A stretch of 52,960 nucleotides of DNA. Origin: Bacteroides sp. GTDB lineage: Bacteria; Bacteroidota; Bacteroidia; Bacteroidales; Muribaculaceae. The notes beneath the pieces are model-generated. The model saw nothing but the letters and a program-made list of their open reading frames with translations. It did not search any database and had not been told where the DNA came from. Every line of letters begins with the position of its first letter. Within the stretch, counting starts at the first letter, position 1. Shown piece by piece: positions 34,807 to 43,793 of the stretch. The position numbers were made by a program, and so were the translations under genes. The DNA is taken from NCBI GenBank assembly GCA_023666905.1, contig JAMPBC010000007.1, forward strand, positions 1 through 52,960, in the 5' to 3' direction.

Positions 34807-36008
34807 GCGTTGACTGTTCGGCCGGGGTAAGCTTTCAAGGCTTCGGCAAGTACTTTCAGGGCTTGCGCAAGGTCTTCTCGGCAAAGTACATAGGCCATCC
34901 TGACCTCATTTCGTCCCATGCCGGGCGTGGTATAGAATCCTGAAGCGGGTGCCATAAACACTGTGGCTCCTTCATATTGGAATTCTTTAAGGCACCATTC
35001 GCAAAATTTGTCAGCGTCGTCAACCGGCAGGCTTACAACTGTGTAGAAAGCTCCCATTGGAATTGGCGAATAGCACCCGGGAATGCGGTTAAGCCCGTCA
35101 ATGAGGAATTTACGACGCTCAACATACTCATTGTAGGTCATGAGCATATAATCGGCCGAAGCGTCAATTGAGGCTTCAGCCACAATTTGGCCAAGCAGAG
35201 GTGGGCTCAATCGGGCCTGACAGAACTTCATGACATTTTTCTTGAGTTCTGCATTTTTGGTTATAAGTGCTCCAATGCGTATTCCGCACTCGCTGTAACG
35301 TTTTGAAACAGAATCAATAAGTACAACTTGCTCTTCTATGCCGGGCAGATGAAATGCTGAAATGTAAGGAGCCCCCGTGTATGTAAATTCACGGTACACT
35401 TCATCAGAAAACAGGAACAGATCATATTTTTTCACCAAATCCCTAATTTGGTTCATTTCCTTTTGAGTGTACAGGTAACCGGTGGGATTGTTGGGATTGC
35501 ATATAAGAATTCCCTTGGTTCGGGGGGTAATCAGTTTCTCAAAATCATCAACGGGGGGAAGTGCGAAGCCTTGGTCAATGGACGATGGCACAGTTACAAT
35601 TTTGGCTCCTGCCGAAATGGCAAATGCCATATAGTTGGCATAAGCGGGCTCCGGTACAATTATTTCATCGCCAGGGTCAAGACATGCCATGAATGCAAAA
35701 AGCACAGCCTCACTTCCGCCTGTGGTCACTATAATATCGTCAGGAGTAACGTCAATGTTAAAGCGATGGTAATAGTCAGCAAGTTTTTTCCTAAGGGACA
35801 AAAGGCCTTCCGATGGGCTGTATTCAAGGATTTTACGGTCGATATTCTTAAGTGCGTCAAGGCCTTCCTGCGGTGTGGGGAGGTCCGGCTGACCGATATT
35901 GAGGCGAATCACCTTGACTCCGCGCTTTTCTGCTTCGCGAGCCAAGGGAACGAGTTTTCTAATTGGGGAGGCGGGCATTATCTGGCCACGCCTGGATATG
36001 TCTGGCAT
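34803..36008 (-). CDS. PLP-dependent class I aminotransferase (aspartate aminotransferase-like)
   Basis: The 401-residue cytoplasmic enzyme has the fold-type I signatures: NPNNPTG at 171-177, SDEVYREF, and the PLP lysine Lys236 in DSVSKRYSECGIRIG. It transfers amino groups between amino acids and keto acids; the likely donors are aspartate, tyrosine or similar, but specificity cannot be read. It has its own housekeeping promoter and is coupled to the LolC/E-like permease by a four-base overlap. Confidence 0.93.
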   Translation of the reverse strand: MPDISRRGQIMPASPIRKLVPLAREAEKRGVKVIRLNIGQPDLPTPQEGLDALKNIDRKILEYSPSEGLLSLRKKLADYYHRFNIDVTPDDIIVTTGGSEAVLFAFMACLDPGDEIIVPEPAYANYMAFAISAGAKIVTVPSSIDQGFALPPVDDFEKLITPRTKGILICNPNNPTGYLYTQKEMNQIRDLVKKYDLFLFSDEVYREFTYTGAPYISAFHLPGIEEQVVLIDSVSKRYSECGIRIGALITKNAELKKNVMKFCQARLSPPLLGQIVAEASIDASADYMLMTYNEYVERRKFLIDGLNRIPGCYSPIPMGAFYTVVSLPVDDADKFCEWCLKEFQYEGATVFMAPASGFYTTPGMGRNEVRMAYVLCREDLAQALKVLAEALKAYPGRTVNA

Positions 36009-36036
36009 AATTTGAAATCACTAAAAATAATAATTG

Positions 36037-36067
36037 CAAAGGTAGTTAAAATGCCACCAACGGCAAA
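36037..36067 (-). promoter_or_regulatory. Promoter of the aminotransferase-permease operon
   Basis: The minus-strand -7 box TACCTTTG (36037-36044) and TTTG (36064-36067) are 19 bases apart. The ATG is 28 bases downstream. Confidence 0.65.
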
Positions 36068-36094
36068 ATTTTTTTGTGGGTAATGAAATTCGGT

Positions 36095-36131
36095 AAAAAA
36101 TCAAACGAGCCCACCGGTAAAGGTGGACCCG
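36095..36131 (-). terminator. Terminator after htpG
   Basis: CGAGCCCACC (36106-36115) and GGTGGACCCG (36122-36131) pair over ten positions with two G-U pairs. On the minus strand they are followed by TTTGATTTTTT. It lies 54 bases past the htpG stop. Confidence 0.8.
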
Positions 36132-36185
36132 CTGTTTAAAGAATTAGCTATGATTCAATGATTAGAATTAACGAAGTGGCGATGC

Positions 36186-38234
36186 TTAAAGCAATGACAC
36201 CGAACGGCGGATGAACTCGTTAAGTTGTGCGCCGCGAAGTAATCCGTTGGCCAAAAGGGCAAGGTCAATTGATTGTTTAACCAAAGGCGATTCGTTACCA
36301 AATTCCGCTGCAAACTTCTTTTCTTCAGAGCGCAGATGCGATGTTTTCTCATCAAGCTCTTTGATTTGTTTCTGTTGTTCATCGGTAAGTTTCCCGTTTT
36401 CAGCATTTTTGCGAATTGCTTCGGCTTCGGAATTGTTAGAGGCAATGGAGTCAAACAGAGGCGCGAGTTTTGGAGCAAGACTTGTGTCAGCAGCAGAGAT
36501 TATGCGCTTCACCACAGGGCTTTCAGTGTTTACAATCATGTTGTAGCTGTCAGGCAGCTCTCCGTAGAAACTCATGCCCGGTTGCATTGCCGCCATGTCC
36601 TTCATTCGGCGCATGTATTCGCTTTGAGTGAGAAGTACCGGATTGGCATCGGCGTTCAATGCCTCAAACGAAATGAGGAACTCGGCTTTATCAACTTTGG
36701 GCATTTGTGAAAGGAACAGTTCGGTCAACATGTCACGCTGATTTGCAGAGATACCGGCGTCTTTCTTGTCGGCTTTGGGAATGAGATTGTCAACCACATC
36801 GGCGTCAACACGTACGAAACGGCTCTTTTCAAGTTTGCTCTCAAGTAGGCCAATGAAATGGCTGTCAAGTTGTCCATCAAACAAAAGCACGTTGTAACCC
36901 TTGTCGGTGGCTGCTTTGATGTAGGTGTACTGAGCCACCGGGTCGGTTGTATAGAGATAAACTACGTTGCCATCCTTGTCGGTTTGGGTGCCTTCAATTA
37001 GTGTACGGTATTCTTCAAATGTGTAATATTTATTCTCTGTGTCTTTCAACAGGGCAAATTTCATTGCTGCATCGCAGAATTTCTGGTCGGTGAGCATGCC
37101 GTACTCAATGAAAATCTTAATGTCATCCCATTTCTTTTCGTAGTCGGCGCGGTCAGTCTTGAATATTTCTTCCAAACGGCTTGCCACTTTCTTAGTGATG
37201 TAGCCGGAGATTTTTTTAACGGCAGTGTCGGATTGCAGGTATGAACGGGATACGTTAAGGGGAATGTCTGGGGAGTCAATAACACCTTGAAGCAACATCA
37301 TGAACTCCGGAACAACTCCTTCAACAGAGTCGGTTACATATACCTGATTGCAGTAAAGCTGAATCCTGTTCTTAGTGATTTCAAAATTGTTTTTGATTTT
37401 CGGGAAAAACAGAACACCGGTTAGGTTGAAGGGATAGTCAACGTTGAGGTGAATCCAGAACAACGGGTCGTCCTGACCGGGGTAGAGCTCGTGATAGAAA
37501 TTCCTATAATCTTCATCGGTTAGTTCCGATGGCTTTTTAGTCCAGGTGGGCTCGGTTACGTTGATGATTTTAGGGCGGTCCGTGTCGACGTATTTCCCAT
37601 CTTTCCATTCTTGTTCAAAACCGGAAATTACAGGAACAGGGAGGAAGCGGCAGTATTTCTTTAGCAAGGAATCAATTTCGCTTTGCTGAAGGAAGTTCTT
37701 GTTTTCATCGTCAATGTACAGAACAATGTCGGTGCCGCGGGTTGATTTGTCAGTTTTCTCCATGGTGTATTCAGGAGACCCGTCGCATGACCATTTTACA
37801 GCCTCGGCGCCGTCTTTATATGACAATGAAATGATTTCCACTTTCTTGGCCACCATGAACGCGGAATAGAAACCCAGTCCGAAGTGCCCAATGATTGCAT
37901 TGGCATTATCCTTGTACTTTTCAAGGAATTCTTCAGCCCCTGAAAAGGCAATTTGGTTTATGTACTTGTCAATATCCTCGGCAGTCATTCCAATACCGTG
38001 GTCGGATACAGTGAGTGTTCCTGCTTTTTCATCAACGGTCACGGTGACATTCATGTCGGTTAGTTCGCCTTTGAATTCACCGAACGATGATAAGGTTTTG
38101 AGTTTCTGTGTTGCATCAATGGCGTTTGAAACGAGTTCGCGAAGGAAAATTTCGTGGTCGCTGTAAAGAAATTTCTTGATTACAGGGAAAATGTTTTCGG
38201 TTGTTACACCGATTGAACCTTTTTGTGCTGTCAT
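36186..38234 (-). CDS. htpG: Chaperone HtpG (Hsp90)
   Basis: HtpG is the bacterial Hsp90, an ATP-dependent chaperone in the cytoplasm. The 682-residue product has the GHKL ATP site: Glu33 and Asn37 in LRELVSNAIDA, DHGIGM, and GHFGLGFYSAFMV. The middle domain (LFFPKIKNNFEITKNRIQLYCNQVYVTDS) and the C-terminal dimerisation domain follow. I start it at 38234 (MTAQKGSIG); an upstream frame to 38351 crosses the terminator hairpin and adds 39 residues with no family likeness. Its presumed promoter is the sigma-54-like site at 38281-38296, and a terminator follows at 36095-36131. Confidence 0.97.
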   Translation of the reverse strand: MTAQKGSIGVTTENIFPVIKKFLYSDHEIFLRELVSNAIDATQKLKTLSSFGEFKGELTDMNVTVTVDEKAGTLTVSDHGIGMTAEDIDKYINQIAFSGAEEFLEKYKDNANAIIGHFGLGFYSAFMVAKKVEIISLSYKDGAEAVKWSCDGSPEYTMEKTDKSTRGTDIVLYIDDENKNFLQQSEIDSLLKKYCRFLPVPVISGFEQEWKDGKYVDTDRPKIINVTEPTWTKKPSELTDEDYRNFYHELYPGQDDPLFWIHLNVDYPFNLTGVLFFPKIKNNFEITKNRIQLYCNQVYVTDSVEGVVPEFMMLLQGVIDSPDIPLNVSRSYLQSDTAVKKISGYITKKVASRLEEIFKTDRADYEKKWDDIKIFIEYGMLTDQKFCDAAMKFALLKDTENKYYTFEEYRTLIEGTQTDKDGNVVYLYTTDPVAQYTYIKAATDKGYNVLLFDGQLDSHFIGLLESKLEKSRFVRVDADVVDNLIPKADKKDAGISANQRDMLTELFLSQMPKVDKAEFLISFEALNADANPVLLTQSEYMRRMKDMAAMQPGMSFYGELPDSYNMIVNTESPVVKRIISAADTSLAPKLAPLFDSIASNNSEAEAIRKNAENGKLTDEQQKQIKELDEKTSHLRSEEKKFAAEFGNESPLVKQSIDLALLANGLLRGAQLNEFIRRSVSLL

Positions 38235-38280
38235 TATTATAAGGTGATTTTGGTTATTTTCATATTGTACTAAACAATCA

Positions 38281-38296
38281 AGCAAAAAAAATGCCA
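38281..38296 (-). promoter_or_regulatory. Sigma-54-like promoter for htpG, embedded in the clpC terminator
   Basis: The minus strand reads TGGCATTTTTTTTGCT: GG and GC are exactly ten bases apart and the TTGCT end matches the -12 consensus. It uses the 3' arm and U tract of the clpC terminator. The htpG ATG is 47 bases downstream, and no TAnnTTTG box lies between. Confidence 0.45.
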
Positions 38297-38318
38297 CAAT
38301 CGATATGTGGCATTTTTT
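38284..38318. terminator. Terminator after clpC
   Basis: ATGCCACA (38291-38298) pairs with TGTGGCAT (38306-38313), extended by A/T runs on both sides, with a seven-base loop. It has U tracts in both directions and serves clpC on the minus strand, whose stop is 30 bases upstream. Confidence 0.85.
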
Positions 38319-38347
38319 GCTAAATATTGTCAAATTAACTGTCAGAA

Positions 38348-40894
38348 TCATCTGTCAGCATTGACCGTGGCACTGACAGAAGTGGTAATTTTGTCGGCTT
38401 CCGTGTCATAGTCAACCAAAATTGTAGCACCATCGGGCAATTCTCCGTCGATAAGAATTTCGGCCAGGGGGTCTTCAAGATATTTTTGGATTGCGCGTTT
38501 GAGCGGACGGGCACCATACTGAATGTCATAACCTCGTTCGGCGATGTAATCCTTGGCTTTGTCGGAAAGCGTAAGGGTGTAGCCGAGTGAGTTGATACGT
38601 TTGTGGAAGCCGGCAAGTTCAATATCGATTATCTTGAAAATTGCTTCTTTGTCAAGAGAATCAAACATTATAATGTCGTCGACTCGGTTCAGAAACTCGG
38701 GTGAGAAAGCTTTGTGAAGAGCTTTGTTAATGACCCCTTGGGCAAGTTCTTTCTCGTTTGTGCGCGGTGTTGAGAAACCTACGCCGGTGCCGAATTCTTT
38801 AAGCTGTCGGGTGCCTATGTTCGACGTCATTATAATTATGGTGTTTTTAAAGTCAATTCGACGTCCGAGCCCGTCAGTCAAACGACCTTCATCCATAACT
38901 TGAAGTAGAAGATTAAACACATCGGGGTGGGCTTTCTCAATTTCATCAAGAAGCACAACGGAGTATGGCCTACGGCGAACCTGTTCGGTGAGCTGTCCGC
39001 CTTCATCGTAGCCAACATATCCGGGAGGCGCTCCCACGAGTCGGCTCACAGTGAATTTTTCCATATACTCACTCATGTCAACGCGGATAAGCGTGTCGGC
39101 AGAATCAAACAGCTGCTCTGCAAGCTTTTTGGCAAGATGGGTTTTACCCACGCCGGTAGGACCGAGGAACATAAATGTGCCAATGGGTTTGTTGGGGTCC
39201 TTGAGCCCGACACGATTGCGCTGAATCGCTTTTACAATTTTGTCAATAGCCGTGTCCTGACCAATGATTTGTGATTTGAGTGACGGAGCCATTTGACGCA
39301 AGCGGCGACCTTCTGCTTGAGCAATGCGTTGTGCCGGCACGCCGGTCATCATTGCAACTACCTCGGCAACTTTTTCCTCGTCAACTATCTCACGCTTGGT
39401 GTTGAGATCGCTTTCCCAGCGTTGCTTTGCAGCATCCAAGTCATGGCGAAGCTGTTGCTCCTTGTCCCGGAAGCCGGCGGCTTTTTCAAAATCCTGGTTT
39501 TGAGCTGCCTGGATTTTGGCGGCCGAAGCTTCTTCAATTGATTCTTCAAGAGCTTCTATCTCCTTGGGGACAACAATGTTTGTGATGTGAACACGTGAAC
39601 CGGCTTCATCAAGAGCATCGATAGCTTTGTCGGGGAAGTTGCGGTCTGTCATGTAACGTTCGGTGAGCTTCACGCAAGCCTTGACGGCTTCAGGAGTGTA
39701 GGTTACATTGTGATGTGACTCATACTTTTCCTTAATATTGTTCAGAATGGCAAGGGTCTCCTCCTCCGATGTAGGTTCTACCACAACCTTTTGGAAACGG
39801 CGTTCAAGAGCTCCATCCTTTTCAATGTTTTTACGATATTCATCGTGGGTTGTGGCACCTATGCATTGAATTTCGCCTCGGGCCAAAGCCGGTTTGAGCA
39901 TGTTGGCGGCATCCATTGAACCGGGAGCGCCACCTGCGCCCACAATGGTGTGGATTTCGTCAATGAACAGAATCACATCAGGACTTTTTGCAAGTTCGTT
40001 GAGCACTGCTTTGATGCGCTCTTCAAACTGGCCGCGATATTTAGTCCCGGCCACCATTGCCGCCATGTCAAGAGAAACCACTCGCTTGTCAAAAAGTACA
40101 CGCGACACCTTGCGTTGCACAATGCGAAGTGCAAGTCCTTCAACAATAGCTGATTTGCCAACCCCCGGCTCGCCAATGAGGATGGGGTTGTTTTTCTTGC
40201 GACGGCTTAGAATTTGGGCAAGTCGTTCAATCTCCACTTCTCGACCAACCACCGGATCAAGTCGGTTTTCTTCGGCTGCGCGAGTCATGTCGTGGCCAAA
40301 TTTGTCAAGAGTGGGAGTGTCAGTGTTTCTTGATGACGAGCGTGATTGTCCGGTTGATTTTTCCCGGTTGCTGCCGGATGAAGCGGGCGTTCCGTCCATG
40401 GTTTCATCGTCGTCCTCATCGTCGGTGAAGTCGGAGCCCATGTGGGGGAGTCCGGCCTGCTCGGCAAGAGACTTGTAAAGAGTTTCGTATGATACGTTAG
40501 CGCGCTTGAACGGTTTCATAAAGTTCATTTCGTTGATTTCTTGGTTGTGGAAAATAGCTAAGAGAAGGTGCTCCATGTCAACTTCCTTGCTTCGCAGCAT
40601 TCGGGCTTCGAGCATGCTGAGTTTTATGAGCCTATTGCACATGGGGCTTGCTGCAATTTGCCCGGAGGAAGAGTCAGACGCGAGACCCATCTCAAAAAGT
40701 TCTTTGTCAAGTTGTTGGGTCAGTTCGTAAGCCGAGGTGCCTGTGCAAACATGGTCAATCATTGCCATGATTTTGCGTGAAGGCTCCGCGAGCAAGCTGT
40801 AAAGAAGATGCTCGGGCTTGATTACCGATGAGTTGTGGGTCACGGCAATTCTTGTGCTTTCAGAAATGACTTGGTTGAGTTGGGCTGTGAACAT
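38348..40894 (-). CDS. clpC: ClpC-type AAA+ unfoldase of the Clp protease
   Basis: ClpC unfolds damaged proteins and feeds them to ClpP. The 848-residue product has an N-terminal Clp_N repeat domain (1-145) and an acidic linker (about 153-196). AAA-1 has Walker A GEPGVGKSA at 241-249. A UVR-type middle segment (DFEKAAGFRDKEQQLRHDLD) follows, and then AAA-2 with GPTGVGKTH at 578-586 and the C-terminal D2-small domain. I start it at 40894 (MFTAQLNQVISES), where family N-termini begin; a frame to 40927 adds 11 residues. It diverges from gyrA. A full-match sigma-54-like promoter lies about 86 bases upstream. Confidence 0.96.
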   Translation of the reverse strand: MFTAQLNQVISESTRIAVTHNSSVIKPEHLLYSLLAEPSRKIMAMIDHVCTGTSAYELTQQLDKELFEMGLASDSSSGQIAASPMCNRLIKLSMLEARMLRSKEVDMEHLLLAIFHNQEINEMNFMKPFKRANVSYETLYKSLAEQAGLPHMGSDFTDDEDDDETMDGTPASSGSNREKSTGQSRSSSRNTDTPTLDKFGHDMTRAAEENRLDPVVGREVEIERLAQILSRRKKNNPILIGEPGVGKSAIVEGLALRIVQRKVSRVLFDKRVVSLDMAAMVAGTKYRGQFEERIKAVLNELAKSPDVILFIDEIHTIVGAGGAPGSMDAANMLKPALARGEIQCIGATTHDEYRKNIEKDGALERRFQKVVVEPTSEEETLAILNNIKEKYESHHNVTYTPEAVKACVKLTERYMTDRNFPDKAIDALDEAGSRVHITNIVVPKEIEALEESIEEASAAKIQAAQNQDFEKAAGFRDKEQQLRHDLDAAKQRWESDLNTKREIVDEEKVAEVVAMMTGVPAQRIAQAEGRRLRQMAPSLKSQIIGQDTAIDKIVKAIQRNRVGLKDPNKPIGTFMFLGPTGVGKTHLAKKLAEQLFDSADTLIRVDMSEYMEKFTVSRLVGAPPGYVGYDEGGQLTEQVRRRPYSVVLLDEIEKAHPDVFNLLLQVMDEGRLTDGLGRRIDFKNTIIIMTSNIGTRQLKEFGTGVGFSTPRTNEKELAQGVINKALHKAFSPEFLNRVDDIIMFDSLDKEAIFKIIDIELAGFHKRINSLGYTLTLSDKAKDYIAERGYDIQYGARPLKRAIQKYLEDPLAEILIDGELPDGATILVDYDTEADKITTSVSATVNADR

Positions 40895-40979
40895 TTCAAA
40901 GTAATTGTGTTGAAAATAAAAAATCAATTGAAACCGGGAGCGGTTTAAGAACTGCCGGTTGAATCATAACGTATATTCT

Positions 40980-40995
40980 TGCAATTATTGTGCCA
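40980..40995 (-). promoter_or_regulatory. Sigma-54 promoter for clpC (best match)
   Basis: The minus strand reads TGGCACAATAATTGCA, matching TGGCACRNNNNTTGCW at every fixed position, with GG-N10-GC spacing. Inverted AACGT/ACGTT repeats at 41037-41052, about 45-60 bases upstream, could be an enhancer-binding site, though that is speculative. Confidence 0.65.
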
Positions 40996-41083
40996 AATCA
41001 TTCGGAATCGGCCAAAAAAATGCTAAGAAACTTTAAAACGTAAAATAACGTTGTTTTGATTCGTTGAATTGATAAAAAATAGT

Positions 41084-41153
41084 TATCTTTGCTTGTTAAA
41101 TATGGCCGCGAGCCGATGTGGAGTGAAACAGTTCCACCGGGTGATGTTGCGGC
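41084..41153 (+). promoter_or_regulatory. gyrA -7 box and structured leader
   Basis: TATCTTTG (41084-41091) is a good -7 box; the -33 element is unclear. The leader that follows can fold with GCCGC/GCGGC (41105-41109, 41149-41153) enclosing GTGGA/TCCAC (41118-41122, 41133-41137). The gyrA ATG is 39 bases further on. Confidence 0.5.
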
Positions 41154-41192
41154 AATGTAGAAGTAACCAAGCAAGAATTAGATTTTTACCTC

Positions 41193-43760
41193 ATGTTGGA
41201 AGAAGATCGAATTTTAAAAATCAACATTGAAGATGAAATGAAGTCGGCCTACATTGACTATTCTATGTCAGTGATAGTGTCGCGTGCGTTGCCTGATGTC
41301 CGTGATGGACTGAAGCCGGTTCACAGGCGCGTGCTTTTTGGCATGAACGAGATGGGTAACACCTCCGATAAGCCACATAAAAAATCGGCTAACTGCGTGG
41401 GAGAGGTCATGGGTAAGTATCACCCTCATGGCGACTCCTCTATTTATGGAACGGTTGTTCGCCTTGCTCAGGATTGGGCCATGCGTTACACGCTGGTTGA
41501 CGGTCACGGTAACTTCGGTTCCGTTGACGGTGACGGTGCCGCAGCCATGCGTTACACCGAGGTCCGTCTGCAGAAATTAGGTGAGGACATGCTTTCCGAC
41601 ATTGATTCCGATACGGTTGACTTCCAGCCTAATTATGACAACTCACGCCGGGAACCTGTGGTTCTTCCCACACGATTCCCCAATCTGTTGGTTAATGGAG
41701 CTTCAGGTATAGCAGTGGGTATGGCCACAAACATACCACCACACAACCTAACCGAGGCATTGAACGCATCTATTGCACTTGTTGATAATCCGGAACTGAC
41801 CGTGTCGGAGCTTATGCAGTACATAAAGGCTCCCGATTTCCCCACAGGAGGAACAATTTACGGTTATAACGGCGTGAAGGACGCTTTTGAAACCGGTCGC
41901 GGTCGCATTGTAATCAGAGCAAAGGCTGAAATCGAGACCGAAGCCAATCACGACAATATAATCGTAACGGAGATTCCCTATAACGTCAACAAGGCACTCC
42001 TTATATCATATATAGCCGATTTGGTTAACGAGAAGAAACTTGATGGCATTGCTGATATTAACGATGAGAGCGACTACAAGGGAATGCGCATAGTTATAAA
42101 GCTTAAAGCCGATGCCAACGCTAACGTTGTGCTCAACAAGCTTTATAAAATGACGCAAATGCAGGCTTCGTTCAGTGTTAATAATGTGGCCCTGGTTAAC
42201 GGACGTCCCAAAACGTTGAACCTTAAGGAAATGCTTGAAGCCTTTGTGGCGCATCGTCATGAGGTGGTGATTCGCCGCACCAAATTTGAGCTGAACAAGG
42301 CTCGCGAGCGTGCTCACATTCTTGAGGGCTTGATTATTGCATCGCAGAACATTGACGAAGTTATAAGCATAATCCGTTCTTCAGCCTCCACCGACGATGC
42401 CCGCCAGAAGCTGACCGAGCGATTCGGCTTGTCGGAAGTTCAAACCGCTGCTATTGTAGAGATGCGTCTCAAACAGCTCACCGGATTGGAACAGAGCAAA
42501 CTGCGTGAAAATTACGATGAGGTTATGGCTGAAATAGCCCGTTTGGAGCTTATTTTGAACGATGACCATGTTTGCCGCGAGTTGATAAAGAGCGAACTTG
42601 TTGAAGTTCGCGAGAAATATGGCGATGAGCGTCGAACCGACATAGATTATACCGCCGGCGATTTTAACGCCGAGGATTTCTATGCCGATGACGATATGAT
42701 AATCACCATCTCTCATCTCGGATATATCAAGCGCACCCCTCTAAGCGAATTCCGTACCCAAAACCGCGGTGGAGTTGGTGCCAAAGGCAGTGATACGCGC
42801 GATGAAGATTTCATTGAGTACATCTATCCTGCTTCAATGCACAGCCACATCTTGTTCTTTACTCAAAAAGGCCTGTGCTACGGACTCAAGGTTTACGAAC
42901 TGCCTGAAGGTGCTAAGAACTCAAAGGGTAGAGCCATTCAGAATCTGCTTAACATTGAACCTGACGATTCGGTTAACGGTGTTATAAGAGTTAAAGGCCT
43001 TGATGATAATGAATTTGCCAATTCGCACTATCTTGTGTTCTGCACAAAGAATGGTGTTATTAAAAAAACCTTGCTAAAAGAATACTCGCGTCTGCGCACC
43101 AACGGAAAGAAAGCTATTCTGTTCCGTGAGGACGACCAGCTTATTGCCGTTGACCTTACCGACGGCAACTCTGAAATTCTTATGGCTAACAGAAACGGAC
43201 GTGCCATACGTTTCCACGAAAACACTGTAAGAGTTACAGGACGTGTGGCTTATGGCGTTCGCGGTATGACATTAGACGAGGGTGACGACGAGGTCGTGGG
43301 CATGATTTGCATGCCCACTGACACCACCAATAATGTTTTGGTAGTTTCGGAAAACGGCTATGGCAAACGTTCCGAGCTTGACGACTACCGAATCACCAAT
43401 CGTGGCGGTAAAGGTGTTAAAACCATAAACGTTACAGAAAAAACAGGCCGCCTTGTCAGCCTTAAGAGTGTGAACGATGATAACGACCTGGTTATTATCA
43501 ATAAGTCTGGTATCACGCTTCGCATCAAGGTGTCCGATATGCGAGTTCAAGGTCGCGCCACCCAAGGTGTGAGGGTAATCAATCTTGAGAAGAGAAACGA
43601 TACCATCGCCTCCGTTTGTTGTGTTGATTCCGACCCGGAAGAAGCCGTTGAAACAATCGCTGCGGCTGATGCTGAATCAAATGGTAACGCCATTGAAATC
43701 AGCAGCTCGGAGCAATCCGGCGATGTGATTGACATTTCAGAACCCGATAATGAAAATTAA
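41193..43760 (+). CDS. gyrA: DNA gyrase subunit A
   Basis: GyrA is the DNA breakage-reunion subunit of gyrase, which introduces negative supercoils. The 855-residue product has the catalytic Tyr121 in AAAMRYTEVRL, the winged-helix and tower domains, and a C-terminal beta-pinwheel with a variant GyrA box (QNRGGVG). The tail is acidic. In the quinolone-determining region, Ser82 and Gly86 sit where E. coli has Ser83 and Asp87; Gly there is, as far as I recall, normal in Bacteroidetes. It diverges from clpC and is followed after 33 bases by a TPR gene, which may be co-transcribed. Confidence 0.98.
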   Translation: MLEEDRILKINIEDEMKSAYIDYSMSVIVSRALPDVRDGLKPVHRRVLFGMNEMGNTSDKPHKKSANCVGEVMGKYHPHGDSSIYGTVVRLAQDWAMRYTLVDGHGNFGSVDGDGAAAMRYTEVRLQKLGEDMLSDIDSDTVDFQPNYDNSRREPVVLPTRFPNLLVNGASGIAVGMATNIPPHNLTEALNASIALVDNPELTVSELMQYIKAPDFPTGGTIYGYNGVKDAFETGRGRIVIRAKAEIETEANHDNIIVTEIPYNVNKALLISYIADLVNEKKLDGIADINDESDYKGMRIVIKLKADANANVVLNKLYKMTQMQASFSVNNVALVNGRPKTLNLKEMLEAFVAHRHEVVIRRTKFELNKARERAHILEGLIIASQNIDEVISIIRSSASTDDARQKLTERFGLSEVQTAAIVEMRLKQLTGLEQSKLRENYDEVMAEIARLELILNDDHVCRELIKSELVEVREKYGDERRTDIDYTAGDFNAEDFYADDDMIITISHLGYIKRTPLSEFRTQNRGGVGAKGSDTRDEDFIEYIYPASMHSHILFFTQKGLCYGLKVYELPEGAKNSKGRAIQNLLNIEPDDSVNGVIRVKGLDDNEFANSHYLVFCTKNGVIKKTLLKEYSRLRTNGKKAILFREDDQLIAVDLTDGNSEILMANRNGRAIRFHENTVRVTGRVAYGVRGMTLDEGDDEVVGMICMPTDTTNNVLVVSENGYGKRSELDDYRITNRGGKGVKTINVTEKTGRLVSLKSVNDDNDLVIINKSGITLRIKVSDMRVQGRATQGVRVINLEKRNDTIASVCCVDSDPEEAVETIAAADAESNGNAIEISSSEQSGDVIDISEPDNEN

Positions 43761-43793
43761 TAATTACCTTAAATAACCAAACCACTATCAATT

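Noticed and set aside
38235-38351. Upstream extension of HtpG by 39 residues
   Set aside because: It runs through the terminator hairpin of clpC and has no likeness to Hsp90. The family start is at 38234.
39894-40478. Long open frame (194 codons) on the plus strand opposite clpC
   Set aside because: It lies wholly antisense to a clearly coding AAA+ domain, is rich in Ser/Arg/Pro as expected for a shadow frame, and has no promoter or family likeness. Similar shadows opposite gyrA, ftsH, htpG and the GH85-like gene were rejected for the same reason.
41436-41453. Gly in place of E. coli Asp87 in GyrA as a quinolone resistance change
   Set aside because: Gly at this place is, as far as I recall, the normal state in Bacteroidetes, and Ser82 is unchanged, so it says nothing about acquired resistance.
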